DNA of 64,000 bases from M1-B18 sp048264125 (GCA_048264125.1 JBLXDM010000009.1:62001-126000), one strand, 5' to 3'. Counted from the stretch's first letter, positions 53,201-62,340 are shown. Notes: generated by a model from the letters alone, not told the origin. Numbers and translations: made by a program.

Positions 53201-53860
53201 ACGTATTTCAATGCTCTCCTTTATTGTTATCATCCATGGACTGTCCTCAAAGGCCTCCGGGGTCATTTGAAAATCCAGAACCCTTTCCTCCAGCCATTTC
53301 AAGGGATGGGGCTGGCTTTGGATAAAGCTGTAGAGGTTTAACACGAGATTTTGAAGGGGCAGGTCCTCCTTGGCGCCGCCATAGGCCTCCACCAGCTCCA
53401 GAAACAGTGGATTTGCCTCCCTATAGTTTTCCTCGAAGAGCTCCTCCAGCTCCTCCAGCTGCATAATTGCAGTCTCTGTTGTGTCGCCTATTCTAAAGCC
53501 TGGATCAATATCTATAAAATGAAAATGCTTTCTTACGATCTCTATACAAAAGGCATGGAGGGTCATAATGGATGCCTTGCTCAATAACGTCAGCTGCTTT
53601 CTGACATGGGCCTCCTTAGGGCTCTTATTCTCCAGCTCCTTTGCTATGGCGTTGGCAATCCTTTCCCTCATTTCCCCTGCTGCTGCATTGGTGAAGGTAA
53701 CAATCAGCAGCCTGTCTATATCCACCTCATCCTGAATTATGAGCTGGAGGATTCTCTCCACCAATACGGCAGTCTTGCCGGAGCCTGCTGCTGCAGCCAC
53801 CAGTAAATTACTGCCCCTGGCTTTTATGGCCTTTTCCTGATCAGTTGTCCAATTGGGCAT
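50288..53860 (-). CDS. addA: ATP-dependent helicase/nuclease subunit A
   Basis: 1190 residues. UvrD-type helicase with a C-terminal RecB nuclease domain; repairs double-strand breaks together with AddB. Walker A LLVAAAAGSGKTAVLVERI near residue 20, FVFIDEYQDSN type motif II (YVFIDEYQDSNIVQ), VGDVKQSIYRFRLADP, MSIHKSKGLEFPIVIVAG, VALTRPKDKLILLG, and nuclease motifs LLDYKSD and PQLQLYNEAL at the end. Its start overlaps the addB end by 20 bases. Full length. Confidence 0.97.
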   Translation of the reverse strand: MPNWTTDQEKAIKARGSNLLVAAAAGSGKTAVLVERILQLIIQDEVDIDRLLIVTFTNAAAGEMRERIANAIAKELENKSPKEAHVRKQLTLLSKASIMTLHAFCIEIVRKHFHFIDIDPGFRIGDTTETAIMQLEELEELFEENYREANPLFLELVEAYGGAKEDLPLQNLVLNLYSFIQSQPHPLKWLEERVLDFQMTPEAFEDSPWMITIKESIEIRINEALLLLEEAGVICEKPGGPAAYLTAIDSDTMLLKALLSSLQEGVSALYAALQGLKHVNLKPVKDCDEVYKEEAKALRDQAKGIIKKLQEDYFSLPPEEYLKDINALYPLMSHLSRLVAAFKEGFKAKKLEKGIVDFNDLEHYALEILENPLVAQEYSERFQYVFIDEYQDSNIVQETIINSIKRHNNVFMVGDVKQSIYRFRLADPSLFIGKYDAFSAEGIDRRIDLSRNFRSRKEILEGVNYLFKNLMTKYLGEIDYTEEAYLYYGAEFQPIDDADIEVTIIEKDYTAEEDELEDEIEELEDIEVEARIAASRIKELLHTKIFDSKLGDYRNVEFKDIVILLRTTQNWAPVFLETLVKEGIPTYADANTGYFQALEINLFMNFLRVLDNKRQDIPLISLMRSPIGRFKVEELIEIRLANRRGSFYEALTTYCAEAQGLLRDNLVAFLQRLEKWSEEARYMPLDEFIWRLLMESGYYHYVGAMPGGLQRQANLRILMDRAAQFQRTSIKGLFNFILFIEKLQGSRGDMGSAKILSENDNVVRIMSIHKSKGLEFPIVIVAGMGKNFNLSDINNSILLHKSLGLGPNYVDHERRFYRDSIAKLAMKERIKIESLSEEMRVLYVALTRPKDKLILLGSIRNLPRHCKRWCRGLNTFNLLSAKSYLDWIGSALMQHPDGEALREIVQLQLIEAPVQEESRWRLNLTDRRELMKERLQQQKERNQYRDRLENFRQDTATPYRDIIEERLQWQYPHQKSAYIPSKVSVTEIKQGQYRKVEELSYKIPPLVKLPKFIEGTKAFTPAERGTILHFVLQHLDLTAVKELSQIQRQVDSMVERELLTQPEAEVVETEKILAFFESDIGARMLQAKKVYREVPFNLKKPAREVLENLEDCDEELLIQGVIDCYFEEDSGLVLLDYKSDYVPEGGLELIISKYRPQLQLYNEALTKITGKAIKEKILYLFSIERTVALD

Positions 53861-56800
53861 TTTCCTCCACCTCCTCTGCCTTCATTTTAGCTAAAATTTC
53901 CTCGTTCTTTGCTTCTGCTATATGCTTAAATTTATTGTTTTCCAGCACCCCATCAAATTGACAAATGGCCGAATAACGGCAATATTGGCAGGAGGTTTGC
54001 TTTCCCTTTTTGCAGGGCTCAATCAGCACCTTCCCCTTCAGCATCTCCTTGGATATTTCCTTAATAAGGAAGCGAACATGCTTGATTACCCTCTGAAAGT
54101 CCTCCTCCTCTAATACGGAGGATTGCTTGGATATCTGCTCATCCTTATTAATGCTCACCGGCAATATTTCAGAATACCTTTCCAGCTGGTTGTCCATCTC
54201 TCTGATTATCCGTACATCCTTTACTGCCATACCCTTCAGCTTCAGCTTTTTATTGATCTCCCGCTCTATGTCCTCCGCCTCTGGCTGATTATTCTTAATC
54301 ATCGGGTCGTCTATCTTAAAATAGAATATCCCGGCAGGGTGCAGCTTAACAGCAGCGGCGTCCTTCCTGTGGGTTAAAATTGCCTCAAGATACACTATCA
54401 GCTGTAGCTGCAGGCCGTAATAGACCTCCGACAGGCTGAAGTCTTGATTGCCGGATTTGTAGTCGATAATTTTGACATAGGTGCCATCCTCAGCCTCCAA
54501 TATATCCACCCTGTCTATTCTACCCTCCAAAAGCAGCTCCTCACCGTCCTCCAGCTGAACCACAATCGGAGGAAGCTCCTCTCCTATACCAAATTTGACC
54601 TCATGGCCCATCGGCTTGAAGCTGCCCCTCTTCAGATGCTCCGTTAGAGTCCATAGGGCCCTTCGGCTAATCCGTTTCAATCTTTTTATAAGGTACTGAT
54701 ACCTATGTGTGCTGTATAAAAGCCCATGCTCAAAGCCCTCCGCCAGCTTGTCGACAACATTATCCACCAGCTGATCGCAGGTGCTTCTCTCCAAATTGCG
54801 CCAGTCCAGGTGATTAAGCCTAAGCTCCTCCTCAAAGCTCTCCAGCGTATGATGAAAGAGCTTTCCGATATCCGGTGCCTTTAGCTGATATTCCTTTCGC
54901 TCCTCCGGCCTTAAGCCATAGGCCACAAAGTGAGAGAAGGGGCAGTTGGCAAAGCGTTCCAGTCTGGAAATGCTGGCCCTTATTGGGGATTGATACAGCT
55001 CCCTAGCACTTCTTTGCGGTATATAATCTATTTGATTTTCATGGAAAAATCCGTCGATAATCAGCTGCAGCCTTGTGGCCCAGCTGCTTTGTCTGTAATA
55101 CCAGCCATATACCTCCCACCAGATATCCTCTATCGGCTTCTCATCTATGTTCAGCCGGATATTCTCCACCAAATACTTAAAGCTGCTGTTGGGGGTAGCT
55201 ATAAGGCTTAGCTGCAGCTCCATGGTGTTTATAATGTCACTTGCCGCCTCAATATTGTAGATTCGCTTGAAGCGGTCTATAAGAATCGACGGCCTTAGGG
55301 CCTTGCCCTCCTGATCCGCCAGAGAATAGCCTAGCCACAGAGAGTTGCCGGGCTTTGTCAGCATACTGTATATGAGAAACTTTTCCTCATACATCTGGCT
55401 CTCACTATCGAAGCCCAGCTCCACTCCAGAGGCCTTCAGCAGCAGCCTTTCATGGTCCAGCAAAATACCGTCGGAGCTATTGGTAGAGGGCAGAACACCG
55501 TCATTTACCCCCAGCACAAACAAAGCCTTTATATCCTGGCTTCTGGACCTCGAAAGATTCCCCACCAGCACCTGATCCACCGTTGAAGGTATTACACCGA
55601 TTTCACAGGCCGTAAAGCCGGACTCCAGTATATATATGTAATCCTTCAGACTCACCTTGCTGTCGCCTAATATTTCCGCCATCTGGTCAAATATGGCCAT
55701 CACGGTATTCCATATCTGTGTATTTTCGTTAACATAGTCCAGCTTGCCATTGCTTTTGAGGCTGCTGATCCACTCCTCCAGCTTATCCTCTATATTTAAA
55801 TCCTGCATAAATACAAAAACAGCCTTTGTCATTTCAGCAACGGTCCTGTCCCCCTGCAGCTTGCCCTGCAGCCTTTTCAAGGGCTTTATAAGGCTAAGTC
55901 GGCTTTTATTTAAGGCCTCCAGCCTTGCCCCCTCCGGCTTGTCAAATTCCTTAAACCATCGATCCCGCTTTACTCCAAACTGTAGGGCATAATTCTCCAG
56001 CTCCTCAATTTCTCCTCTGCTTAAATCCGTAAGCCCAGTCTTTAGCAGACGAAAAACATCCTCGTACAAATAGCCCCTGCGAATGCATTGCAGGGCAGAC
56101 AAAATCAGCTCTATTACAGGATGCTCCATGATGCTTCTCTTTTCGTCCATAAAGTAAGGTATCCCATAGTCCTGAAATACCCTTTTTACCAGCATACCAT
56201 AGCTGTCCATATTCCCGGTGATTACGGCTATGTCCCTCCAGCGATAATGCTTGTCCCTTACAAGGCTGATGATCTCGGCGGCGGCATTTTCAACCTCTGT
56301 ATATAGATTGGTAGCAGCAAAAATCCTGATATTCTCCGTCTCACCCCTAAACTGCCGATAGGGATAGGCGTAAAGCTCTTTTTCTAAATGCACCAGCTCC
56401 GGCGATCTTTCTGCAGGGTTTTCCTGAAGCTTTACCTCCACCAGCTCCTCCTGCTGACCTAATGCCTCCACCAGCTTTTTTATTCTATTAAGGGTTCTTT
56501 GGGAAAGCCTGAAAAGGTCCCCCTCCCGTTCCTCCTCCATGGGGTCCAGGGTGAAGGTAATATTGACCTCCTTACATTTTTCCATAAGCCTTGAAAGTAT
56601 TTTTAAGGTTAAGGGTGTAAACCTATGAAAGCCGTCCACCCAAACTATGGCTCCGTCTAAAAAGGTGGCCTGCTGTATTTTATCCACCAGCATATTCATA
56701 TGGTCCTCTGTATCTATGTATCTGCTCTCCAGATATTTATTGAAGGCCTCATATACTATGGCAACATCCGAAAGCTTCATCCTCAGCAGACTACTGTCCT

Positions 56801-57239
56801 GCAGCCTATCCACCTGCATATTTAAAAGCTCTGGTGTTATGTTTTGCTGCTTAAGCTCCGTAATCAGCTCATTGACCTTAGCAACAAAGCCCTCCTGTCC
56901 GGTGCTTTTTTTATATATGGTTAGATTGGCCTTTACCTCCTCCAGCACACGTCTCAGAACCATGTTTTTTCCGATATCATTGATGTGGATTTTCGATAAG
57001 CCCCCCACCTCATTAAAAACATAATGAGCCAAACGGGTAAAGCTCAATACCTCAACATCTATAATACCCTCGAGCCTTAGCTTTTGGATTAGATCTCTTT
57101 CTGCCTGAAGGGTAAATTGCTCCGGGACCAGGAGTATCAATTTACTGCCTTGATTCTTCTCCAGCTGCTGCTTTATCTCGTTGTAAACGTAGTGGCTTTT
57201 TCCTGCTCCCCCACGGCCTACAATATATTTGACACTCAT
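53841..57239 (-). CDS. addB: ATP-dependent helicase/nuclease subunit B
   Basis: 1132 residues. Walker A GRGGAGKSHYV at the start, a degenerate helicase body that recognises Chi, and a RecB nuclease domain with KIIDYKSGNQDF and QLQLIVYLEA. The iron-sulfur cluster cysteines are present: FANCPFSHF near 795, then CKKGKQTSCQYCRYSAICQFD near the end, the pattern CX(n)CxxCx5C. SD ATGGAGGTG before ATG 57239. First gene of the addBA pair. Confidence 0.97.
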   Translation of the reverse strand: MSVKYIVGRGGAGKSHYVYNEIKQQLEKNQGSKLILLVPEQFTLQAERDLIQKLRLEGIIDVEVLSFTRLAHYVFNEVGGLSKIHINDIGKNMVLRRVLEEVKANLTIYKKSTGQEGFVAKVNELITELKQQNITPELLNMQVDRLQDSSLLRMKLSDVAIVYEAFNKYLESRYIDTEDHMNMLVDKIQQATFLDGAIVWVDGFHRFTPLTLKILSRLMEKCKEVNITFTLDPMEEEREGDLFRLSQRTLNRIKKLVEALGQQEELVEVKLQENPAERSPELVHLEKELYAYPYRQFRGETENIRIFAATNLYTEVENAAAEIISLVRDKHYRWRDIAVITGNMDSYGMLVKRVFQDYGIPYFMDEKRSIMEHPVIELILSALQCIRRGYLYEDVFRLLKTGLTDLSRGEIEELENYALQFGVKRDRWFKEFDKPEGARLEALNKSRLSLIKPLKRLQGKLQGDRTVAEMTKAVFVFMQDLNIEDKLEEWISSLKSNGKLDYVNENTQIWNTVMAIFDQMAEILGDSKVSLKDYIYILESGFTACEIGVIPSTVDQVLVGNLSRSRSQDIKALFVLGVNDGVLPSTNSSDGILLDHERLLLKASGVELGFDSESQMYEEKFLIYSMLTKPGNSLWLGYSLADQEGKALRPSILIDRFKRIYNIEAASDIINTMELQLSLIATPNSSFKYLVENIRLNIDEKPIEDIWWEVYGWYYRQSSWATRLQLIIDGFFHENQIDYIPQRSARELYQSPIRASISRLERFANCPFSHFVAYGLRPEERKEYQLKAPDIGKLFHHTLESFEEELRLNHLDWRNLERSTCDQLVDNVVDKLAEGFEHGLLYSTHRYQYLIKRLKRISRRALWTLTEHLKRGSFKPMGHEVKFGIGEELPPIVVQLEDGEELLLEGRIDRVDILEAEDGTYVKIIDYKSGNQDFSLSEVYYGLQLQLIVYLEAILTHRKDAAAVKLHPAGIFYFKIDDPMIKNNQPEAEDIEREINKKLKLKGMAVKDVRIIREMDNQLERYSEILPVSINKDEQISKQSSVLEEEDFQRVIKHVRFLIKEISKEMLKGKVLIEPCKKGKQTSCQYCRYSAICQFDGVLENNKFKHIAEAKNEEILAKMKAEEVEENAQLDN

Positions 57240-57267
57240 CCCTTCACCTCCATTTTTTATTATAGCA

Positions 57268-58239
57268 TCAGACTCCCCTTCTGTAATAATCCGTGCCCAT
57301 ATTCCAGAGCTTTCCTGTAAAGCTGTCGGAATTTTCCTCCTGCTGCTGCATAAAGGACATTATGCTTTCAATATCCCCCGACATCTTGTCGGCATGGTGC
57401 AGTATCTGAGCCTCTACTGTCTTAGGCAGCACAGGAGAGCCGAATTCCAGCTTTCCATGATGGGACAGCAGACCATTTAATATGATCAGCTTATCCTCCT
57501 CGTCAAAGCCCTCTATATCCTTCATTGTATTTAAGGCTGTATGGGCGCCAAGAAAAATATGCCCCAGCATAGTGCCGGCATCTGTAAAGCCAATGGCAGG
57601 CAGCGGCGTATATTCTATTATTTTTGCCCAATCATGCAGCAGTCCCATGACGATCAGCCTGTCCTGCTGACGTTCTGTAAGCTTCTTTGTGGCAGCCACT
57701 GTTATGGCATACTTCAATACCTCCAGCGTGTGCTGCAGCAGTCCGTTATAGAAATTATGATGAACCTGTCTTGCAGCAGGATAGGTACAGTATTTATCGA
57801 AAAACGCCTCATTAAATATCATTCTGCTGACCAGTTCCCTCATCTGGGGATTTTTGATCTTATCATAAAAGTATTGCAGGCCTTTTTGCAGGGTTTCTGC
57901 GCCCCAATCGCTGACGGGAATAAGCTCCTCCATTTTTATCTCGGCTTCATCAGCCCTCTGAAGCTGCTTTATAGTCAGCTGCAGCTGTCCCTGATATTCA
58001 CCGACAATACCTCTTACCAGCACCACGGCATTGGCATCAAGATTGGATAAAAGCTCTGCATGGTCATCATAGTCCCAGAATTTTACCTCCAGCCTTTTGG
58101 AGGCATCCTGAATAACCATGTCAGCATAGCGTTTTTCATTTTTAGAGGTCTTTACCTTGACCTCCAGCAGCATTGCCATTGCCTCTATCATTTGATTCAC
58201 ATGATTTTTAGATATATCCTTTAATTGCTTAACCCTCAT
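57268..58239 (-). CDS. yhaM: YhaM-like 3'-5' exoribonuclease
   Basis: 323 residues. N-terminal OB-fold (about 20-95, VKTSKNEKRYADMVIQDASK) and a C-terminal HD domain with HHNFYNGLLQHTLEVLKYA, LLHDWAKIIEY, IFLGAHTAL and LLSHHGKLEFGSPVLPKTVEA, holding the metal-binding His/Asp residues. YhaM degrades single-stranded RNA or DNA from the 3' end. Follows only 28 bases before addB, so it may share a DNA metabolism operon. Confidence 0.9.
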   Translation of the reverse strand: MRVKQLKDISKNHVNQMIEAMAMLLEVKVKTSKNEKRYADMVIQDASKRLEVKFWDYDDHAELLSNLDANAVVLVRGIVGEYQGQLQLTIKQLQRADEAEIKMEELIPVSDWGAETLQKGLQYFYDKIKNPQMRELVSRMIFNEAFFDKYCTYPAARQVHHNFYNGLLQHTLEVLKYAITVAATKKLTERQQDRLIVMGLLHDWAKIIEYTPLPAIGFTDAGTMLGHIFLGAHTALNTMKDIEGFDEEDKLIILNGLLSHHGKLEFGSPVLPKTVEAQILHHADKMSGDIESIMSFMQQQEENSDSFTGKLWNMGTDYYRRGV

Positions 58240-58251
58240 AGTATTATCCTC

Positions 58252-58635
58252 CTATAGTACATAAAAGCGTATTAATTCCATCACAATTGCAATAGCAAAA
58301 ACCACAGCAGTTCTTAAAAAATTCCACAGCTGCTTATTCATTCTCTTTAGCTTACCTTTTCTAAGCTCCTGAACATCCTTTTTGTCATAGGTCTTGTCCT
58401 TGTTCATGGTAATCATGGCAAGCTCCTCCACCGGAACAATTGTATAAAAAAGCATAAGCATGCCTACTATATAGATGCCATTGTTTATGGCATTGGCTAT
58501 TCCGCCTTTGATCAAGCCGTAAAATAGGCCCCCCAGAACCCCTATGGCAGTCCATTGGAGGCCTGAATACAAAATCTTTAAAAACCTTGTACTAAACTTA
58601 ACCTGCTCTATGTCTTTATTGGTATCCTTTTTCAT
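58252..58635 (-). CDS. Small membrane protein of unknown function
   Basis: 127 residues from ATG 58635 (AGGGGGAG seven bases upstream; the frame extends to 58689). Three hydrophobic segments (ILYSGLQWTAIGVLGGLFYGLI, INNGIYIVGMLMLFYTIV, FLRTAVVFAIAIVMELIRFYVL) separated by a basic loop (DKTYDKKDVQELRKGKLKRM). No motif known. First gene of the unit yhaM-addB-addA; 12 bases separate it from yhaM. Confidence 0.7.
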   Translation of the reverse strand: MKKDTNKDIEQVKFSTRFLKILYSGLQWTAIGVLGGLFYGLIKGGIANAINNGIYIVGMLMLFYTIVPVEELAMITMNKDKTYDKKDVQELRKGKLKRMNKQLWNFLRTAVVFAIAIVMELIRFYVL

Positions 58636-58844
58636 AAATGTCTCCCCCTGGAATCCATAATTGAGCTTTGTCGATATATACCCTCTCACGGATTTATTTA
58701 GCTTTATATTTTAAATTCTAGTTGAAATTTAAAATTCCTTTATGTATTATTCAAAATGGTTTGTTTATCAATTAAAGTGTCGGGTATGTATATTCACGGA
58801 GATTGATTAATAAATATCATGGATATTGAAAGGGGATTTAAACG

Positions 58845-59399
58845 ATGAATGAAATGACAGCATCAAATTTAAAATCAGCATTCGGCGGAGAGAGTATGGC
58901 TCACATGAGATATCTTTGTTGGGGAGAAGCAGCAGTTAAGGAGGGCTATCCAAATGTAGGAAACCTTTTTGAGGCAGTTGCGTATGCTGAAAGAGTACAT
59001 GCAGGCAATCACTTCAGAGAGCTGAGAAAAGAGGTTGGCGATGCTTCTGTAACTGCCGGCGCAGGCTTTGGTATGACTACCACCTCCGAAAACCTTCAAG
59101 GAGCCATAGATGGAGAAAACCATGAGGTTATGCAAATGTATCCTGCCTTCATCGCTGTAGCAGATCTACAGCAGGAAAAGGGCAGCATCCGATCCTTCCA
59201 GTTTGCTTTGGAGGCAGAAAAAACCCATGCAGCTTTATTTGCAAAGGCTAAGGCTAATGTAGATGAGAAGAAGGATTTTACTGAGGATACGGTACATGTC
59301 TGTGATATCTGCGGCTATACAATCGTTGGCGCATTAGAGGATGATTGCCCAATCTGTAAAGCCAGAGTTGAGATGTTTACTACCTTTGCGACTGAATAA
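58845..59399 (+). CDS. rbr: Rubrerythrin
   Basis: 184 residues. N-terminal ferritin-like di-iron domain with glutamate ligands (GESMAHMRYLCWGEAA, ERVHAGNHFRELR, GENHEVMQMYPAF, EAEKTHAALFAKA) and a C-terminal rubredoxin-like domain (CDICGYTIVG ... CPICKARVEMF). Peroxide reductase in anaerobes. SD AAAGGGGA before ATG 58845. Together with sodA it suggests an oxidative stress capacity; I saw no clear PerR box. Confidence 0.95.
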   Translation: MNEMTASNLKSAFGGESMAHMRYLCWGEAAVKEGYPNVGNLFEAVAYAERVHAGNHFRELRKEVGDASVTAGAGFGMTTTSENLQGAIDGENHEVMQMYPAFIAVADLQQEKGSIRSFQFALEAEKTHAALFAKAKANVDEKKDFTEDTVHVCDICGYTIVGALEDDCPICKARVEMFTTFATE

Positions 59400-59413
59400 T
59401 GATATTATATTGA

Positions 59414-59443
59414 ATAACCCGCCCAATACATGTGGCGGGTTAT
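59414..59443 (+). terminator. Terminator of rubrerythrin gene
   Basis: ATAACCCGCC / GGCGGGTTAT, ten perfect pairs, then TTTTCTT, 14 bases past the stop codon. Confidence 0.88.
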
Positions 59444-59527
59444 TTTCTTAATTTCATTCCTGATACTTGATTACTCTCAGCATAACATTCAAAAATCTCT
59501 GCCAAATCACTATCTGCTATGAACTGT

Positions 59528-60424
59528 TTACTCTACCCTGACACCGATTCTTTCTCCCATCAGCACCTTGGTCTCAATTCCTGCTTCTGTATTTTTAAGA
59601 ATATCCTCGTCCACCTTTAGGACACCTTTTTTAGCAAATAGTATCGTAGTAGAGCCTCCAAATTTAAAATAGCCCTTTTCATCACCCTTATTTACAGGTA
59701 TCCCAGCTTCATAGGTCTGTACAATCGAGCCTACCCCTGTGGCCCCCACCTCCATCAGCACCATTTCTCCAAAGGCTTCGGTATTAAATAGGGTATATTC
59801 TCGCTTGTTTCTACAGTAGATATTGGCTACCTTGCCAAGAGCAATGGGGCTAACGGAGTAATACTGACCCTTGATGGCCACGCTTTTTTCCGCCACTCCA
59901 TCGGCAGGAAAGTGAAAGCGATGGTAGTCGGCAGGACATAGCCTTACCACTATGCAGACTCCCTTTTGATATTCCTTGGCCAGCTCTTCATTTTGAAATA
60001 GCTCCGATAGTAAATAGACAAAGCCCTTTACCTGTATCAGCTGATCTATATCAATGCTTTCATAGGCCAATACTCTGCCGTCTGCCGGGGATATAAGGCT
60101 GTTGGGATCGGTATCTATCTGTCTTGCCTCTGCCTTTAGCCTTCGGGCAAAGAAATCATTAAAGCTTTTGTATTCCTCATGCCCTTCTCTGTCAGCCTCC
60201 TTCATATCCAGCTGAAGCTCCTCCACAAAGGAGGTAATTCTGCCTTTACTCATGGGCAGCTCCATGTAGGCTCCCATAAGAGAGGAAAAGAGCCTTCTTT
60301 TTACCAGCAGCTCCAGTGTAGATTTTCCTACTCTGGTGTCATAGCACCAGTTCAACAGCCTGCCTCCTGCAACCGTCTCCTTGATTCTTTTTCCTGTTTT
60401 TCTATCTATAAAATAAATATCCAT
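59528..60424 (-). CDS. psd: Phosphatidylserine decarboxylase proenzyme
   Basis: 298 residues. Produces phosphatidylethanolamine; the enzyme self-cleaves at a GGST motif (YFKFGGSTTILF near residue 255) to make a pyruvoyl group. Other features: SPADGRVLAYESI, the PADYHRFHFP histidines, VGATGVGSIVQTYE. Length and motifs fit the clostridial/proteobacterial type. SD ACGAGGGA. No phosphatidylserine synthase adjoins it, which must lie elsewhere. Confidence 0.94.
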   Translation of the reverse strand: MDIYFIDRKTGKRIKETVAGGRLLNWCYDTRVGKSTLELLVKRRLFSSLMGAYMELPMSKGRITSFVEELQLDMKEADREGHEEYKSFNDFFARRLKAEARQIDTDPNSLISPADGRVLAYESIDIDQLIQVKGFVYLLSELFQNEELAKEYQKGVCIVVRLCPADYHRFHFPADGVAEKSVAIKGQYYSVSPIALGKVANIYCRNKREYTLFNTEAFGEMVLMEVGATGVGSIVQTYEAGIPVNKGDEKGYFKFGGSTTILFAKKGVLKVDEDILKNTEAGIETKVLMGERIGVRVE

Positions 60425-60592
60425 AGCATCATCCCTCGTTATGTAATAGAAACATTATACAATATTTCTCAATAAATGTACTCGCTAACTATAATTTTCC
60501 TTTTATATATTATTACCTTCAGCACAAATAATTAGGAATATAATAATTTATTCCTTCATAGCTTGAAACAAAAAGCAAAAGGAGTGGAATTT

Positions 60593-62245
60593 ATGGCAAA
60601 GGTACTAGGTGTTGGACCCGGTGGGTATTCCACAATAGGGGAGGCAATATTAGCAGCTTCAGACTTTGATATTATTAAGGTGGCTGCCGGCAGCTACAAT
60701 GAGGTGTTAATCATCAACAAAAGCATAACACTGCTGGGGCCGGCCTCTGGAATAAATCCATTACACAAGGATAGGCATACCAGAAGGGAGGCTATACTTG
60801 CTGCTACCTCGCCCATCGGTATCCTACAGCTTTTGGCTCCGGGAATAGTTGTAGATGGTTTTACAATTGAGGCCAATGCTGAGGGGCCAGGTATTTTCAC
60901 ATCATTACAATACTCTGGGTATTTCATACGAAACAATATCGTCAAGGAAAATGCCTATGGCATCCATTTGAATACAAGTGGCGAAGGCTATACTCATGTT
61001 AAGCAAAATATCCTTCATAAAAATAACCGTCCCGGACTGATTAGCGGCAATGGCATATATGTTGATGAGGCCTCCTCTAATATCCATATAGCTAGTAATT
61101 TATTTACAGGACATCAGCCTGCTGCTTCAATAAATCTCACCGGCAGGGATCGTGACTCTGGGCCTTCCAACATACTTATTACCAACAATGAAATGCTTTT
61201 CGATAATTCCATATTGTTGACAAATACACGAAATGTTTCAATTTCCCAAAATAAAATCAGCAACACCCTAGGCAGCGCCATTTTTATAGGCGGAGGAACG
61301 AATCATACCACTATAGAAAATAATACCATTGTAAAAAGCCTTACCAATGGTATTTATATAAATGATTTCTTCAGCGGCAGCCCTAATGAAGGCCTTCGTA
61401 TTATCAATAACAGTATTATAGGCAATCAAACAGCAGGCCTGAATATTACCTCAGGCTCATACAGAATTAACGAAGGAGAAGGTAAGCTTCAGGCCCGCCT
61501 CAACTGGTGGCATAGCCCTAAAGGGCCTGCCTTCGGCAGCGAAGTCAACAGCCTTCTTGATCCCGATAAAATAGTGGATTTCAGCCCCTATCTAACGGAG
61601 CCGCTGGCCTTTAATGTGGCATCAAAGCAGGAAATTTCACCCTCTGTACGTATATGCAGCAGCCCTACAACAGCAATCGTTGCCGATGACAAGGAGGCGG
61701 CAGCTATGGCTTTGTTGGGCCTAAGCAAGGGTGGTGGGGCACCGGTTAAGGTAAATAATCTTCCTAAGACCTGGCCTGAGCTAAGGGACTATCTAGCCCC
61801 CAATAACTCACTATTTAAGGGAGAACCAGACTTTATCTGGCCTCAGCTAAGCAGCCTCGGAGGAGAAAGAAAATATTTCTCGTCAAAATATGATATTACA
61901 TCTCAGCAGCAGCATATTATTTTCATATCAACCTTTGCCGACAATTGCCATAGGCTCTTTCTAGAGGAAAGGAACAAAAAAACAGGAGAGCTGATCAAAC
62001 AGATCACTCCCCCCGAGGGACTAACAGCAGGAGATATGCAGCCTGATGCTGGTACCACCTCCGATGCGGAGGCTCCCTACAGCTGGCAGAGGATCTGCCA
62101 ATATTCAAATGTCTTTACCCCCTCCTCCACAGAAAATGCTCTGGTGGCTACCTTTGAGGTTGTAAATTATTATGCCCACAGCAAATTCAACCCTGCAGCT
62201 TTGGCCTTTATAATGGATGTTTATTTGGTAAGAATTAGTGATTAG
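60593..62245 (+). CDS. Right-handed beta-helix protein without signal peptide
   Basis: 550 residues from ATG 60593 (AAGGAG eight bases upstream; the frame opens at 60563). Residues about 5-310 form a right-handed parallel beta-helix of the pectate lyase/NosD type: repeated NNxI-type rungs (YFIRNNIVKENAYGIHLN, NILITNNEMLFDNSILLTN, TTIENNTIVKSLTNGIYIN, LRIINNSIIGNQTAGLNIT). Residues about 320-400 are a linker; the last 150 look like a separate domain (HIIFISTFADNCHRLFLEE ... FTPSSTENALVATFEVVNYY). No signal peptide, anchor or catalytic triad is clear. Function unknown: polysaccharide binding or assembly seems likely from the fold. Confidence 0.72.
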   Translation: MAKVLGVGPGGYSTIGEAILAASDFDIIKVAAGSYNEVLIINKSITLLGPASGINPLHKDRHTRREAILAATSPIGILQLLAPGIVVDGFTIEANAEGPGIFTSLQYSGYFIRNNIVKENAYGIHLNTSGEGYTHVKQNILHKNNRPGLISGNGIYVDEASSNIHIASNLFTGHQPAASINLTGRDRDSGPSNILITNNEMLFDNSILLTNTRNVSISQNKISNTLGSAIFIGGGTNHTTIENNTIVKSLTNGIYINDFFSGSPNEGLRIINNSIIGNQTAGLNITSGSYRINEGEGKLQARLNWWHSPKGPAFGSEVNSLLDPDKIVDFSPYLTEPLAFNVASKQEISPSVRICSSPTTAIVADDKEAAAMALLGLSKGGGAPVKVNNLPKTWPELRDYLAPNNSLFKGEPDFIWPQLSSLGGERKYFSSKYDITSQQQHIIFISTFADNCHRLFLEERNKKTGELIKQITPPEGLTAGDMQPDAGTTSDAEAPYSWQRICQYSNVFTPSSTENALVATFEVVNYYAHSKFNPAALAFIMDVYLVRISD

Positions 62246-62253
62246 AAGGCATC

Positions 62254-62340
62254 GTTAAGCAAACCGAACGCTAACGGGGACGGACCTGATTTGCCTTAAC
62301 AATACAAAATGCAAACGAGGTCCGTCCCCGTTTGCATTTT
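62254..62340 (+). repeat. Paired hairpins with mutually complementary loops (REP/terminator-like)
   Basis: Hairpin A: GTTAAG-CAAA / TTTGCCTTAAC (62254-62300, one bulge). Hairpin B: AAAATGCAAACG / CGTTTGCATTTT (62306-62340), 12 perfect pairs with a T run, a good terminator for the plus gene. The loop of A contains AACGGGGACGGACCT (62273-62287), the exact complement of AGGTCCGTCCCCGTT (62318-62332) in B, so a single long stem is an alternative. The GGGGACGG core resembles clostridial REP-type repeats. Confidence 0.75.

Noticed and set aside
58782..58830. PerR box before rubrerythrin (AATATC-ATG-GATATT near 58816)
   Set aside because: The palindrome does not fit the PerR consensus TTATAAT-N-ATTATAA and is centred very close to the ribosome site.
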